Part shown: positions 42,829 to 54,751 of the stretch, piece by piece
Position numbering within the stretch: position 1 is the first letter of the stretch
How the letters are laid out: each line of letters begins with the position of its first letter
Assembly: GCA_030704615.1 (NCBI GenBank)
Contig: CM060732.1
Span: forward strand, 19,532,001 to 19,592,000
Length of the DNA stretch: 60,000 nucleotides
Reading direction: 5' to 3'
Source of the DNA: Takakia lepidozioides
Taxonomy: Eukaryota > Streptophyta > Takakiopsida > Takakiales > Takakiaceae
Position numbers and translations under genes: made by a program
Notes under the pieces: model-generated
Told to the model about the DNA's origin: nothing
Database searches by the model: none
What the model saw: the letters and a program-made list of their open reading frames with translations, nothing else

Positions 42829-45800
42829 CTAAGGGTCGCATCGCTCAGCTCGAAGGAGCCCTCAGGAAGGAGAAGGTATTTTCGGCCGTTTGTCCAAAAC
42901 ACAGCCACAGTTTGAAAATGCAGTAGAGTGTTCCCAGTTAGTAAGTTGTTATTTTGGCATCAAATTTTCCTGTCCATTCTTTAGCTTTTTCAACATTAGG
43001 GTGCCTGGAAATGTTATGTTCAGGAGAAGTGCGCGAAGGTTTTGGATGCAGTTGTCCATAAGAAAGCAAGCACAATCCATTTTATCACCACCCGAGCTCC
43101 TGGCGATGTGGGGATTGTGTGTCCTCTGACAGAAACTGGGGCTGATGGCTGTCAGACACCTCCGTCCTCTATTGAACCTCACCCTCTGACCTCCTCCCCT
43201 ACCCTGTCTTTCTCCCCACAATCCCCCAGTCTTAGCCAAGGAGGGGGGGAGTCGCAGCTCAAGGTGTCAGGCTTGCCAACAACTCGCGTGAGACTTGGGG
43301 GGAATGGGAGTGCTCGTAGCAGTGCATTGAAATTGGCAGTAGCAAACAGCTATGCACGGGTCACTCCTAACAAACCCTCAGGTACCAGTCTTGCAAACAT
43401 AAAAGCTGCATATATGTTGGAATCACCTGGTTTCCCATGTCTTGGTCATTGCATCTATGTCGACAGCTACTTTCTGTCCTCAACAAAGTTTATATGAACC
43501 TCCTTCATGCGGTTAACCGCTTTTGCACTGTTTGATTTTTTATTCCATCTTGTAGTTAAGAAGGACATGGAGAGTGATGAGGAGAGGCAACAGCCATCAT
43601 GTTCGGAGAACCAGACAGGGAGCCGAGGTACTCCCAGCAACAATTGTAGCAACAATATCAGAGCGCTGCACGAACTTCCTCACAGCTTGGAGGACCTTGC
43701 AGGCCTCAGTTCAGGAAAACGCAAATATCGGGATCTTGACCCACATATACTAGCCAAGATTGATGCCGGCGGCGAGAACAGGAGTGTCAGGAGTGATATG
43801 TGGGCGAGGTACAGTGTTAATGTCTTGTTATCAGTTACTACGGCCTTGTCAACAGTGGTGCAAATTTAGCTTCTTACTGAAATGCCTGGGTTTATGGGTT
43901 TAGATCTCTTTTCTGAGGAAGCTAATGAGTTATGCAAGTCAAGTTGTTAAATCTAAGATCAGGAAATTTCTTGATACAGTCATCATCACCACTTGTCTAT
44001 GCCCAAGGCAGAGCGACAGCTGTCTGCTTGTTTGGAGTTACATTAGGTGGTAGGTAAAATAGACATTGCATATACTGGCAGTTCATGCTCTCAGCAGTGA
44101 GTCTCAACAGTTCATCTGTACTTCAGAAAATGTGGTTGCACATCTTGCACATAACTGAAGGGAGACGAGATCTCTAATGAAGGATTTCAAGCCTTTTCTG
44201 TTCTTGATGCTGCTGCTTTTGTTTCTTTCTTGTGCAGCTCCATTTACTGTAGACACAATTCTGCAAAGTTTAGTGATGTCCATTGATGTGAGAAAAGAGC
44301 AAAATGTTTGTTCAAGGGAAGGTGCTTTTTCACATTTCAATGCAAGAGGCAAGGGACATGTATTGGTCAAGAAAGCATACAACTGATGGCCCAGTGCCTT
44401 AGGCACAAGGCTGCCTTGCAAGTGGTTCTGGAATTCAAGTCTGCTTAGGTATATTGGGTGTCACCCATTGCAGCCAACCCAGCTATAAAGGGGGGTCATG
44501 GGTAAATTGGCCACCTAATGTTGTGGTTACCTAGGGCCTTTTGAACTAATAGAACCGAAGGTCATAGGCCGGGAAGGATTGGGCACCCATGGCTGTTAGA
44601 ATGCTTTGACACACATGCTCTTTTTTTCCTTGGTAAGGGACAAGAATGATTTCAGCCCATTTTGAAAGGTGTTGTAGTGACCAAACAGCCACTCCAATTC
44701 ACCAGCAACAATGTAGTGTGGTTCAATTGCATTGTATGTGGCAAGGAGAGAGAACCCTGAATTGACCTGATGTTGTAATGTCAGGCGGATTACATGGAAT
44801 GGCGCGCAAGGATTTACAGAGAAGGAAATTGAGGAGTTGCCTATAGCAGAGTTCGCAGAGACTCTTGTCAAATTTTTCTGCATGGTGAAAAAACGCAGCG
44901 GTGACCTATTCCCCTCAGACAGGTCATTGCAATCTCATGCTTCTTTCTCTCTTTCTTCTGAGCTTTCCGCGGACGTTATAAAGCACCATTTCATTTCATT
45001 TCATTTCTCTTACGAACACTGTACTGACTAGCACATGAGAGAGATGGTCACATGCGTGCTTCTAACAGGTCATTTATGCTCATGGCTGTTGCTCTCTTGC
45101 AGCAAATGTAGTTTACAAATTTGATAGAAGGAGATAGACACATAAGTGGGTTTGGATCTCTGTTGGTGTGTAGAATGGGTGGATAGCTTGGTTGGGACTT
45201 TGTGACGAGAACAGAGAAACGCTGTGTGGCAGGGAACAGATTAGACACTGTTATGACTGGTTGACCGTTTGCTTCCGTTCTTACACTCAAACGAATCCAA
45301 TTCTCTGGTTGGCTGGTTGGATTGTGCAGTCTAAAGGCAATGTTTCGAGGGTTTGCACGAATCCTCAACTTCCATTACAAAAAGTTGGCACTACAAGGTC
45401 AGCATGATGGTCCAATTGTGGAACCCAACAAAGACATGCTGTTTGAAAAGGCCCGAATTGCGTGCATGGAGGCAATGAAGTATTCCATCCTCAATGGGGC
45501 CAATGTGAAGAAGTCAAAGCTGGATTTGCATCCCCCTGAGTCAGAGGAAGTTTTCTTACAGCATCCAGATAACCAGATTTTGGACCCAGATGGGTTGGTA
45601 CGGCGGCTGGTGTATTATGCAATTCATCAATTCCAGATTTATGGCAACATGGAGCTCTATGACACCACCGATGTTGAGTTCCGGAGAGGTGTCGATGAGA
45701 AAGGCATAATTTACTGGGAGTAAGTCCTTTGTTATTTACTGGGAGTACATCCATAATTGCACTACATCAATGTTATTACATATGAAGTAATGATGGGCAT

Positions 45801-47924
45801 CCTTGTCATTCTTATGCACCAATTGCATGATGGATTCACAGGTCCACTCTTGGGTTGGGTTGCCAGATACAATGAATCATGCGCTCTGAGATACAAAAAC
45901 AAAAGCAGTTGGCGAGAGGTGGTGCGCTGCTCAGAAAAAGATGTAGTCTTGTGCTGGGATGCATATGTTTCTCATGTCCCACCGAAGCCCTTAGAAAACG
46001 AACCCCGCCGCTTCTTCCTTTCTCCTATCAAGCGACCTGCATTGGTAAGCTTCATGTTCTTTCTAGTATAAAGTTTATGGTGGTCAGGCTGTGTGGTGGC
46101 ACTTTTGTCTCCGCATGTAGTCTTTTGGGTTACCCAATGGTTGTTTTGTTTTGAATATTGGTCCCAACATAAAGATTAGATTGTTCATTCTGGCTGGTAC
46201 TGTCATATGTAGAGGTCATTATATTTCAAAGCAGCCTTGGTTCTTGTGATGAATCAAAGCCCTCTATTTCAACTTTGCTGTGGGGTCTATAGCATCGGAT
46301 TTGGAGACCAGGCCCCCCCAGGCCAAAGAGAAAAGATCGGGAAGCAAGACTAGCACGGGTGAGACTTCTCTTCCAAGAAGTATTGAAGTAAATCAATTAT
46401 CTCCCTTTCAAGAGCTGTGCCTTCACAAAACCATCTCCGCCATCGGGTAAAATGATAGTGGTCAGTGTTTGGAGCACTGAAATGACTGTTTGGTGATGGA
46501 GAGGTTTGAACATTCGTGCGGTCAGGTATGGTTCCGTCATCAAAATCTGAGCTGCCGGACTCTCCTCAAACTGTACCGGCAGCTGGGAGGACCCAAACTG
46601 GAGGAGCTGCCTATGGAAGCAAAGAGAGCACATCGACACTCCTTGTCATTGCTGAGGTTTGCTCTTGCCTTTAAGCTCTCTGGGCTCTTTGTGAGCAGTT
46701 CCTTCCTTCCTTCTTTATTCATTTCATTTCATTTCCTTCTTTATCTCTTTCTCCTCGGTGGTGGCTGATCTCTGGCAGAGAGGCATTTGTAAGTTTGAAC
46801 ACCAGAAATGCTTGGCAGAGCCAAAATCCTGGACACACCCACAATTGAAGACAACATGAAGCTGCTTGGATCGTACAGTGACAAGCATAACTAACCTGAC
46901 TCAAAGAACAGACCGGATAACAGATCCTCACTCCTATGGCTTCGCACTTTGGCACTGCATCTTGGGGCTAAGTTTGGAGTCCCTTCATGTGGTTCTCAAT
47001 GTTGTTCTACTTCATCCCATGGGCCCTCGAAACCTCCCGTTATTAAAAGTTACTTTCTTTATGTTTCTCTATTCCTCTCTCTTTCCTGTAGACTCTATGG
47101 CCACAAGGCTACAGCAAACGTCCTACGAGTACATTCTGTTTCCTGTAGGCCGTCTGGGCCTGGGGTGCATATAATGAATTTCTCTTTTTTTCATTTTGTT
47201 CAATGGCCGTATGCATCTTCTCCCTCAGCCCAGGCATTTGTAAACCATTAATGCACAATCTGGAAGTGGAGTTAACATTGCTTGTTTTCTTCTGCTCTGT
47301 ATATTTATGGTTTTAGAGGGAGATACTACTGCATCCCTGGCAGAGGACTTAAATGTGAAGATCAGAAGTCCTTGGCCACTTAACTTCATGAGGCACTCTG
47401 CATTCGAGCAGTGATGTAGTCCTGATTGACCAGAATCTTGTTATATAAGCTCTTTGGGCGTCCTGTACACGTAATAATTCTCATTTTTTTTCTTCACTCG
47501 CAGAATGTTGCATGAAGCAGCATTTAGAGAAGTGAGGGTATTTGCAACTATTGACCCAAAGGATGGCATGCCGTGCATTAGCTACGTAGGTAACAAAGCT
47601 GGTGGTTGGACTGTCTGCAAACTCAGAAATGGGAGAAGTGAAGAGAACGTGGTTCGGAGGGCGCACCTTAACTTGCCAGCTGTTTGTGGAGTAGAAGAGG
47701 GGGTTCACTCCCGACTCCAATATGACCAGTTGGATATGTTGAAGACAGAGCAAGCAGGGAGTGCCAGTGAGGATGCTGATGAGGACGAGGAACCAGGTGA
47801 TAATGAGGATGAGGGAGACTATGAAGATCTGGATGATGATGACGACAAGGGGGCTTTTGAAGAGCATGGGGTCAAGGCAGAGCTGGACCCTGCATGCTCT
47901 TGCTTAGATCAGATCTCTCTTTGA
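42829..47924 (+). CDS. Unrecognised multi-exon plant gene with acidic C-terminus
   Basis: Exons that join in phase at GT..AG sites: 42829-42875, 43000-43381, 43556-43808, 45330-45719, 45867-46044, 46313 to 46358 or 46446, and 47504-47924. The 46446 donor keeps phase; the 46358 one does not. Visible in order: KGRIAQLEGALRKEK, a serine/proline-rich middle part, KRKYRDLDPHILAKIDAGGE, GFARILNFHYKKLALQGQHD, LVRRLVYYAIHQFQIYGNME, then across a splice IIYWEYNESCALRYKNKSS, VVLCWDAYVSHVPPKPLEN, a basic KEKRSGSK, and VRVFATIDPKDGMPCISYVG. The last 60 residues are mostly Asp/Glu. Coiled-coil start, basic patch and acidic tail suggest a nuclear protein. No family recognised; start codon not found. It could be a domesticated or active mobile-element gene. 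Confidence 0.6.
44945..45010 (+). repeat. LINE-A-type 3' end inside an intron
   Basis: GAGCTTTCCGCGGACG then TTATAAAGCACC and four ATTTC-type units, in the 43809-45329 intron of the unrecognised gene. Same orientation as the gene. Confidence 0.85.
46665..46745 (+). repeat. Degenerate LINE-A-type tail
   Basis: TTAAGCTCTCTGGGCTCTTT followed by TTCCTTCC repeats and ATTCATTTCATTTCATTTCC; it lacks the GTTATAAAG word. Confidence 0.55.
47045..47170 (+). repeat. LINE family B 3' fragment
   Basis: CTATGGCCACAAGGCTACAG, CAAACGTCCTACGAGTAC and related words match 22880-22920 and, more distantly, 10615-10650. It lies inside the last intron of the unrecognised gene. Confidence 0.6.
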
Positions 47925-49195
47925 GTGTCACTAATGTTTATGCACTCTGGCTAGTTGTTGCAACCCGAAGTCCAAATCTGAATGGGACATGTTCTGCTGT
48001 CTGCCCATCTACACAGGCTAAGAATTAATTTGCCGGAGGGAGAGCTCAAAACAGGCTGGAATATCCTGTCTTCTGCATAGAGCAGTCCTTAAGGACAAGT
48101 CCACTTACCTTTGCAGATGGGTTCTTTATCATCAGACTCGATGAAGTTTAACAATCTATGAGTGCATTTGTCCCTAGGTTGAACTGGGAGTACTCCAATG
48201 TTCAGCATGGCCAAGTTGACACCATTGCAATACAGAAATCACAAAAACTTTGATGCTGGTTGGGGCATCCAATATGATTCGGCCTCTCAACTTTAATCCT
48301 TTTTTTTTTTTATGATTGCAATCAACTGCTTCTGTTGAACAATATGGCAATGTGCGGAGCTTTATAGAATACAGACGTTCTATTAAGACTTGGGGGTTTT
48401 TAACCTGATTTTAAGTCAGTTTTTCTAGCATGATACCAGTCTGAACTTTGGCATCATATTGATATGGCAATCATTCCTGGATCAACTTGTCCCTTCACAT
48501 TTAACCTTGCAATAATCATGAACTCACATCTACATGCGAAGAAAACCAACATCATTGTGACATGTCCGAGCAAACGTTTAAGGGGGGACCTGTCCAGGAA
48601 CTTGGACCATGGTACCACTATTTAGGGTTCAAGCTGAAATGCAGCTTCATTGCATTTTTAGTGTCAATCTACAACTTTGATGATAGATGTTACTCATTTC
48701 TATGTAAACTAATGTAGTAGCCTTCTCACTATTCAATCAGTGGAGGGAGTTGTTCATTAAGGTTGAGATTGAATCACCTTGACTGTTTGCCCAATGATCA
48801 CTCAAGTACGCAATACATATCTTCTGTATAGGACTGATGGAAGACAGTATAGCATAACTTTGCAGAACTGAGGCCATGGTATCGGTCCTGTCGCCTGTGA
48901 CTCGCTCCCAATGTCATTGCAGGGAACCTGCTTCAGTCATGTGAAGAATACAGCATGTCAAAAACGTTCACTAGCCATCGTACCTTACGCTCTCGGAGAC
49001 TCCTGATGGCAACTTCCAGGGTGGGATCAAGGGATGGATGGTGGATTGTGGTACGGTACCTTCCAGAGATGTGAGAGTCGTTTCCTCTCTCTCTTCGGCA
49101 CATGGGGCGGCCTGATGGTCAAGGTCTCTTTCCGCCTTCCCCAACACCAAGCTCTTCCAAGGCAAATATGAAAGTCTCACACACAAGTTTGGAAC
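47925..49195. other. Intergenic spacer between the unrecognised gene and LAS1
   Basis: No protein-like frame. A GTTTAAGGGGGGACCTG word at about 48568 resembles 10835-10855 in LINE-B, so old LINE sequence may be present. Confidence 0.45.
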
Positions 49196-49205
49196 TAAGA
49201 TTCCG

Positions 49206-49399
49206 AAACCCTACCACCCTAATTTCGAGGTTTAGGGTTCGGAGTTCTGAACCCTGACTTCTAAGTTCACACATTGGGTACAATGTGGGGACATGTTCCT
49301 CGATATTAATTCATTCGTGCACGGCTAAACAATGTGGATGCAAAGATATTCAGAGTAACCTAAACTAGGTAGTGAAGTGGCACCTATACGTTAGGGTTT
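49206..49399 (+). promoter_or_regulatory. Telo-box motifs upstream of LAS1
   Basis: AAACCCTA at 49206-49213, TTTAGGGTT at 49231-49239 and TTAGGGTTT at 49391-49399 lie about 150-340 bp upstream of the LAS1 start codon. Telo-boxes (AAACCCTAA) are a known promoter element of plant ribosomal-protein and ribosome-biogenesis genes, which fits the gene's role. Confidence 0.6.
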
Positions 49400-49545
49400 G
49401 GGGTTCAGGGTTTATGGTATATGTAAGCATCGCTCATCAGAGCTGCAGTGGATCAGCCGGGCAAGCTGCGAGGCGTGAGGTGGGAGGGTGCAAGCAGCCC
49501 CGACAGAGGTGGAGTGATTTGGAACAGTAGTGAGGAAGTCACAGC

Positions 49546-52500
49546 ATGCGGCAGGTTCCTTGGGAGAGCTGGCAGCAGTGGCACCATGTGCGCTGCTCCC
49601 TCTTCTCAGAATCATCCTCTCGAATTGCCGAAGCTCTTGATCGCGTAAGGGTCAATGCTCGTGAACATTTGTTGTCGTCGATTTGTTGGGCTAGATTCTC
49701 CAAATTGTACGGGAAGAGTTGATGCAGAATGTGCGTGTGTTGCAGGTGGCAGCATGGCGGAGCAGAGGGCAAGTTCCAGTGTCCGTGGATATCACCGCTG
49801 AGCTTATAAGCATTCACTGGAGGGACTCCCAAGTCACGTGAGTATGGTCAAATGCTACAGCTTTCAAAACTCTTCTTCAAGGAGAAATGCATTCATTTAG
49901 CTCCCCAGTCAGCACGTGTGTTGAGAAATTCGTGCCTGGGAAGGGTAATTCTGACTTGTATAAACGTCGTGAAATTGGTGAGCAGTGGGGGATTATCACA
50001 GCATTCAGTCCTTCCAGAGGAGATGCTTCGGATGATGTACGCAATGGCGATAATGAGGTAAGCCTCGTCGGAAATAGACCATTTCAGTCTGTGTCCTGTA
50101 ACCTTCCGGTGTTGTGTATTTGCCATAGCCCTGTGCTATCATAAGTGAATCCGTGTTTACGTTTGTTTTCGTAAATGCTACTACAGCCCTTTTACAGCAT
50201 TTGCAAGCTCCAGGAAATAATACCTAGGATGTTGCTGGGTTTTGGTTTGAAGTCCATGAAGTGTCAAGGGGTGATGCTGCAGGCTGGTGAATGGGGTGGT
50301 AGATCAATCGCAGAAACGGAATACAATGTCAGTGGCAGCACGTGCCGAGACAGCACAACTTCCACGTCTTCTCGTTGATATTCGCCATGGTGCGCTTGGA
50401 TCACCCTTTCTGTCTTAGCTGCAGGTACCGCCTTCTGTGCATAGTTTTTTGGGTGGATCGTGGAAGAAGCGCATGAGTCGATCAGTTACTGATTGTTTGT
50501 TACTTGAGTACTGCTGGTGAAGACGTACATATGACGTTCTCCACAAAGTTGGCGCGTCCAGCAGCATAGTGCCTGCCATTGCATGGAAACTTTACGAATG
50601 GTTCTGTTAATCACTAGGAATCCTGCTAGGTTAATCTTCTGGACAACTGTATATTAGTGATGGATTGAACTGTGACACTGCTGTGGTGATGACAGAGGCT
50701 GCACATAATGAGCTTCCAGGCCTGCCTCTGCTACGCCATGCAAGCAAACAGGTTTGGAAGCAACCTTGTAGGCTTTCTAGGAATTTTGTTTAAGAAAGAA
50801 TGTAATGGAAGGACAATGAGCTACTAGGGTGCCATCTAATTTACCAATTTGTTCAGGTGATTTGTTACATCTTTTAGCTCTATTCTTCTTGGTTTTCAAC
50901 GCTTTACACTTGGTTTACTCAAGGTTGACTGTGGTTATCATAGAATGTTTGCTTGCTTGTATGTGTGTTTCGGCATGCAACGTCTCTTGTTCTCTTGCAG
51001 AAGGAATTATACATTTTCTCAGGCTTGTGTAGTACCATCCTCTGGTGGTCTCGTTGTTTGAGAAACTTTAGGTTGGATAGGACTCATTTTATTTTGCTCT
51101 TCCAATAGGGTTGAATGGGAGAGGGTAAATTGTGGTGGGGACTTAGGCACTAGCCTGGCTGCAAGCACACTACTGGGAGGTGCAGCAGCAGGTTTTGCAC
51201 AATGCTCGGATGCTGTTAAAGTCCAAGCTTGTGGAACACTCTCAGCTGGTTCATGAAAGTTTGCAACCACAGCAGGTTTTTGGAAACCAGATGGATGGGC
51301 AAACTCGTAAACAGCAAAAGAAGCAGCTCAAGCGCTTCCTCCAAGGTAGCTGCCAAGATGCAATTTTTCATTAGCATGAAACCATCCATCTCCTTTTGTA
51401 AGATCTACTCATTGAGCTGAGTCTCTGCTTAAAGAGAAATGATGAAAAGGTGTGAAATATTTTCTGGATGCAGTTGCAAAGCAGCGACAGAGGGCAGTCT
51501 TCAGGGAGCTGCTGGAGCTTGCCCATTCTGCTGTCTCAGATGTGGTGAGCATACTCGTGGATGATGGAGTGTTGGTGCATGACAACTGGCCTACAACAGC
51601 TCCCACTGTCAACGGAGTTGCTGGCCTTGATGTTGAAGACGATGAAGACATTGCTGATGATGAGGATTCAAAGTCAGGGTTGGAGAGTTCGGGGACACTG
51701 ACCACTTTTGAGTGGGCTGCAGCTGTTGCATGGAAAGAGACTTTAATTCAGCTTTCAGCTCACATTCCCCAACTGCCAATGTTGCTGTTGGTTGCAATCA
51801 TTGAGCACATGGCAGGCCTCCATCCTAGTGATCTAGATACATCAGATGGGTATGGGCTATTCAAGTCATCAGCATTGCCAGATAGGTTGCCAGAGTGCTC
51901 TGACCCTGTTGCTAGTGACCGCTACATTGGATGGGCCACTTGGATTCTTGGTGAAGGGCATCTAATTGAGGATGACCGCACAGTCAGCAATGGTTCAGGA
52001 AAGGCTCGATCAGTGACTTGGACTGGGTTGAAGTCAAATATGCCAGTGGAACTTGCGCGGCAGTTGGTAGGCATTTGTTTGAAGAGCACCTTGAATAGAA
52101 AATTTCTAGGGAAACTTGTTCCAAATTTGGCCGAGCGGGTTGGTGACAGCTCATATCTGCACCGCGTTGTCTCTCTTGCTCGGTATGGTCCAAATTTTGT
52201 ATGTGGCAGGATTGATTGCCAAGAAGATGGTCAGGCTGGGCAAGATGCCGACAAGAATGGACCAGGCAAATTTGTTGGTGGAAGTGAAGAGAATCATTCT
52301 CAAGGATACATCAATGCCAGCACAGATTTTGCAGGAAAGCCTCAGCAGTGCAAGATGCACAGCCCTGAATCAGCATTGAAGGAGGCCAGGCAGCAACAGC
52401 AGGCCTTCTTGGAAGCTTTTTTTGTAAGTGAGGCTGTTGAAGATACATGGGAACCAGCTCAGGAAAAGCCATCAGGCAAAGTAGGACAATGGTCAAGGGT

Positions 52501-52999
52501 TGAGGGATGGGAGCCTTGTGCACTTGGTATGCTCCCATCTCCTTATCACTGCAGGGGTATCATTCCCAAACTGAGCAAAACTCTCATGGATGTCAGTCGA
52601 CAGAAAACATTTTCGCAGGAAGTCAAGGGAGGAGTGACGGTCAAGTGCAAGAATCAGCAAGGGGAGGTAGAGTGCTTGCAATTGACACAGAGAGCAATTG
52701 TTGAGCCTCCAAGACAACTACAGCTTGAAACTGATGAACCTTCATCTCTTGGTGAGAAGGGGCTGGAGCCCGAACATGATGCCAAGAGATTGAAGGTAGT
52801 ACAGTTCCAGGATGAGGTCTTGGAGAATGAGCCTGCTTTACGGACACAAGTTGACCGCAGTCCAAAGACACAAATTCTGAGTGATGATAAGGGCGATGAA
52901 TGTTTCAGATGGCAGGGTTGCTTGTTGCAAGGAGGTTTTGTACAGCCTTGTCCAGTGCAAGATCTTGCCTCTCTTCAGGCTGCCATCCATGTACTCTAG
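49546..52999 (+). CDS. LAS1: LAS1-like pre-rRNA processing protein (seven exons)
   Basis: Exons 49546-49644, 49746-49837, 49986-50057, 50283-50389, 50696-50751, 51147-51345 and 51450-52999 sum to 2175 bp, exactly 725 codons with the stop. Las1 with Grc3 cuts the ITS2 spacer of the pre-rRNA in the nucleus/nucleolus. The N-terminal Las1 domain is clear: VPWESWQQWHHVRCSLFS, VAAWRSRGQVPVSVDIT, EEMLRMMYAMAIMRLVNGVV, then LPRLLVDIRHEAAHNELPGL, which contains the HEPN nuclease signature (R, six residues, H) and the conserved DIRHEAxH. ALAWLQAHYWEVQQ follows. The last exon (about 516 codons) is the less conserved plant C-terminal region, with acidic and glutamine-rich stretches and a final WQGCLLQGG segment. 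The ATG at 49546 sits six codons before the conserved W. Introns are short. No break seen. It is tail to tail with FIS1. Confidence 0.9.
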
Positions 53000-54750
53000 T
53001 TCCACTCCTGCAATTGGGAAATTTTACAAGGCGAACAGTTTGGAATATTCAAATTGTAATAAGGTATTCATATCTATCATTTTGAGTCCCATCCAAGCTG
53101 GAAAAGATTATCTGGCACTTTTTGTTGGTTATTTGCCATAGACGATGCTCCCTGGGAGTGTTGGCTTTTGATTCAACCCTTCAGGATGTAGCCTTGTGAT
53201 GGTAGAGGGAGCCAGTTTTGGTAGGGGTGGCTTTCGCACACTGACCAGATTTGTGTGGAGGTTTTCCATGTGCACTCATTCTTGGACCCACGGAGGCCTC
53301 TTGAAACCACAGCTGTCTGTCTCTATGAGCTCTCTAACTGAAGAAGCAGGTTGCCCAGTTTTCGCCTGCCAGAACTAGAACCATGCCCACCCAGCTTCCT
53401 GTACAATGTGCGGAGTTGGGAAGACTGACCCATGAATGGGTTGGTTTTGGAAAGTGCTCCATTCTTCCAACCCGTTTTTCGTCAAACATGTGCACATGGA
53501 AAGTGGGACACAGCAGGAACGGATGCTTTTTATTTCAGTACTGCTAGTGATACCCTTGTCTGTGATTGGGAAATATGGCAGACCAGACAATGACTTGGTT
53601 TGAAAGACTCCCAGATCAAGGAGAGATGAAGTGCACTCTTGCTGATCTGTAGGGGCTTGCATTGTCTTGCAACTACTACACACAAATGGTAATGTTCTGG
53701 CAGGCTCTGTATGTACGAATGTAGGAATGCAGCTGAGAAACCCGGGTTGGTCTCCAAATATAAAACTGGTCAATTGTAGGTAATAACATTCCCAACACTA
53801 TCTAGGATTAAGTGCATTGTTCTTCAGCAGCATGCCGTAACTGGGCATTAACTGACTGTCTGGGCCTCTTGCCTCGAGCTAAACTAGCTGCGATCGGGCT
53901 CGAGCTCTTCACCTATCAGGTCACCACACAGGCAGTGCTATACTTGGAAGCTCTCATTCTTGTCAACCCAATCAGAAGTGATTCAGTGATTGAGTGGGTT
54001 CAATGAAAGGATTTAAACTGTGGCAAAATCTTGGCAAATCTCTGTGGCAACCCTACCCCTTGCATACATCTCTAGTAGCTGAAGATGTCATTGGCTTCAA
54101 GGCTTGTTTTTTTTCCAAGACCAAGCTATTTCACTTCTCAACGGAGTGTTGCATAATGTACTTCATCTGAGTTGGCAAGTCAGGCTTCAATAATGTAGGT
54201 ATGAAGTTCCGACCTTGTGTGCATCCCATGCCACTAGAGAGAAAGAGCAAGAGGGGCAGGGAGGAGGCCATGCATAACAAAAGAGGATTTACAGAAACTG
54301 TAAAACTACAGACTACAGTCAGACAAACTGGCAGTTGTAAACCATCACACTCAAACTCTGGAAGGATCAACTAACGACACAGGCCATTCTTGCTAGAAAA
54401 GCTCCACATTCCGACGTTTTGAACAAAGGGCCTTTCCATCCCACTTCAACTCATGACCGACTTATGGCTCAAAAATGCAAATTACATTGCTCTCACTATG
54501 CTACCCACTTCCAACAGTTCACAATGGTCACAACCTGTTGTCACCTTCTACCCTACAAATGACAGTGAAAAGACTTCCGGAGTCAGACTTCTATCTACAA
54601 AGAAATCAATAGGAATATGACTAGTCACACAGTGTTATTCATGTCTGTGTTGGTATTCACAGTGTGGAGACTCCTGCCCTTCTAAAGCAAGAGCACAAGG
54701 AGCAACCCCAATCACTGGCCAGAGACAAAAGCTCCAACTACATCCTCCAA
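53000..54750. other. Intergenic region between the convergent LAS1 and FIS1 genes
   Basis: No convincing reading frame; it should contain both 3' untranslated regions. A minus-strand frame at 53375-53773 (132 codons) is open but does not look like a known protein. Confidence 0.5.
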
Positions 54751-54751
54751 A

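Noticed and set aside
51409-51705. Minus-strand serine-rich frame within LAS1
   Set aside because: It is an antisense shadow of the acidic coding sequence of the last LAS1 exon.
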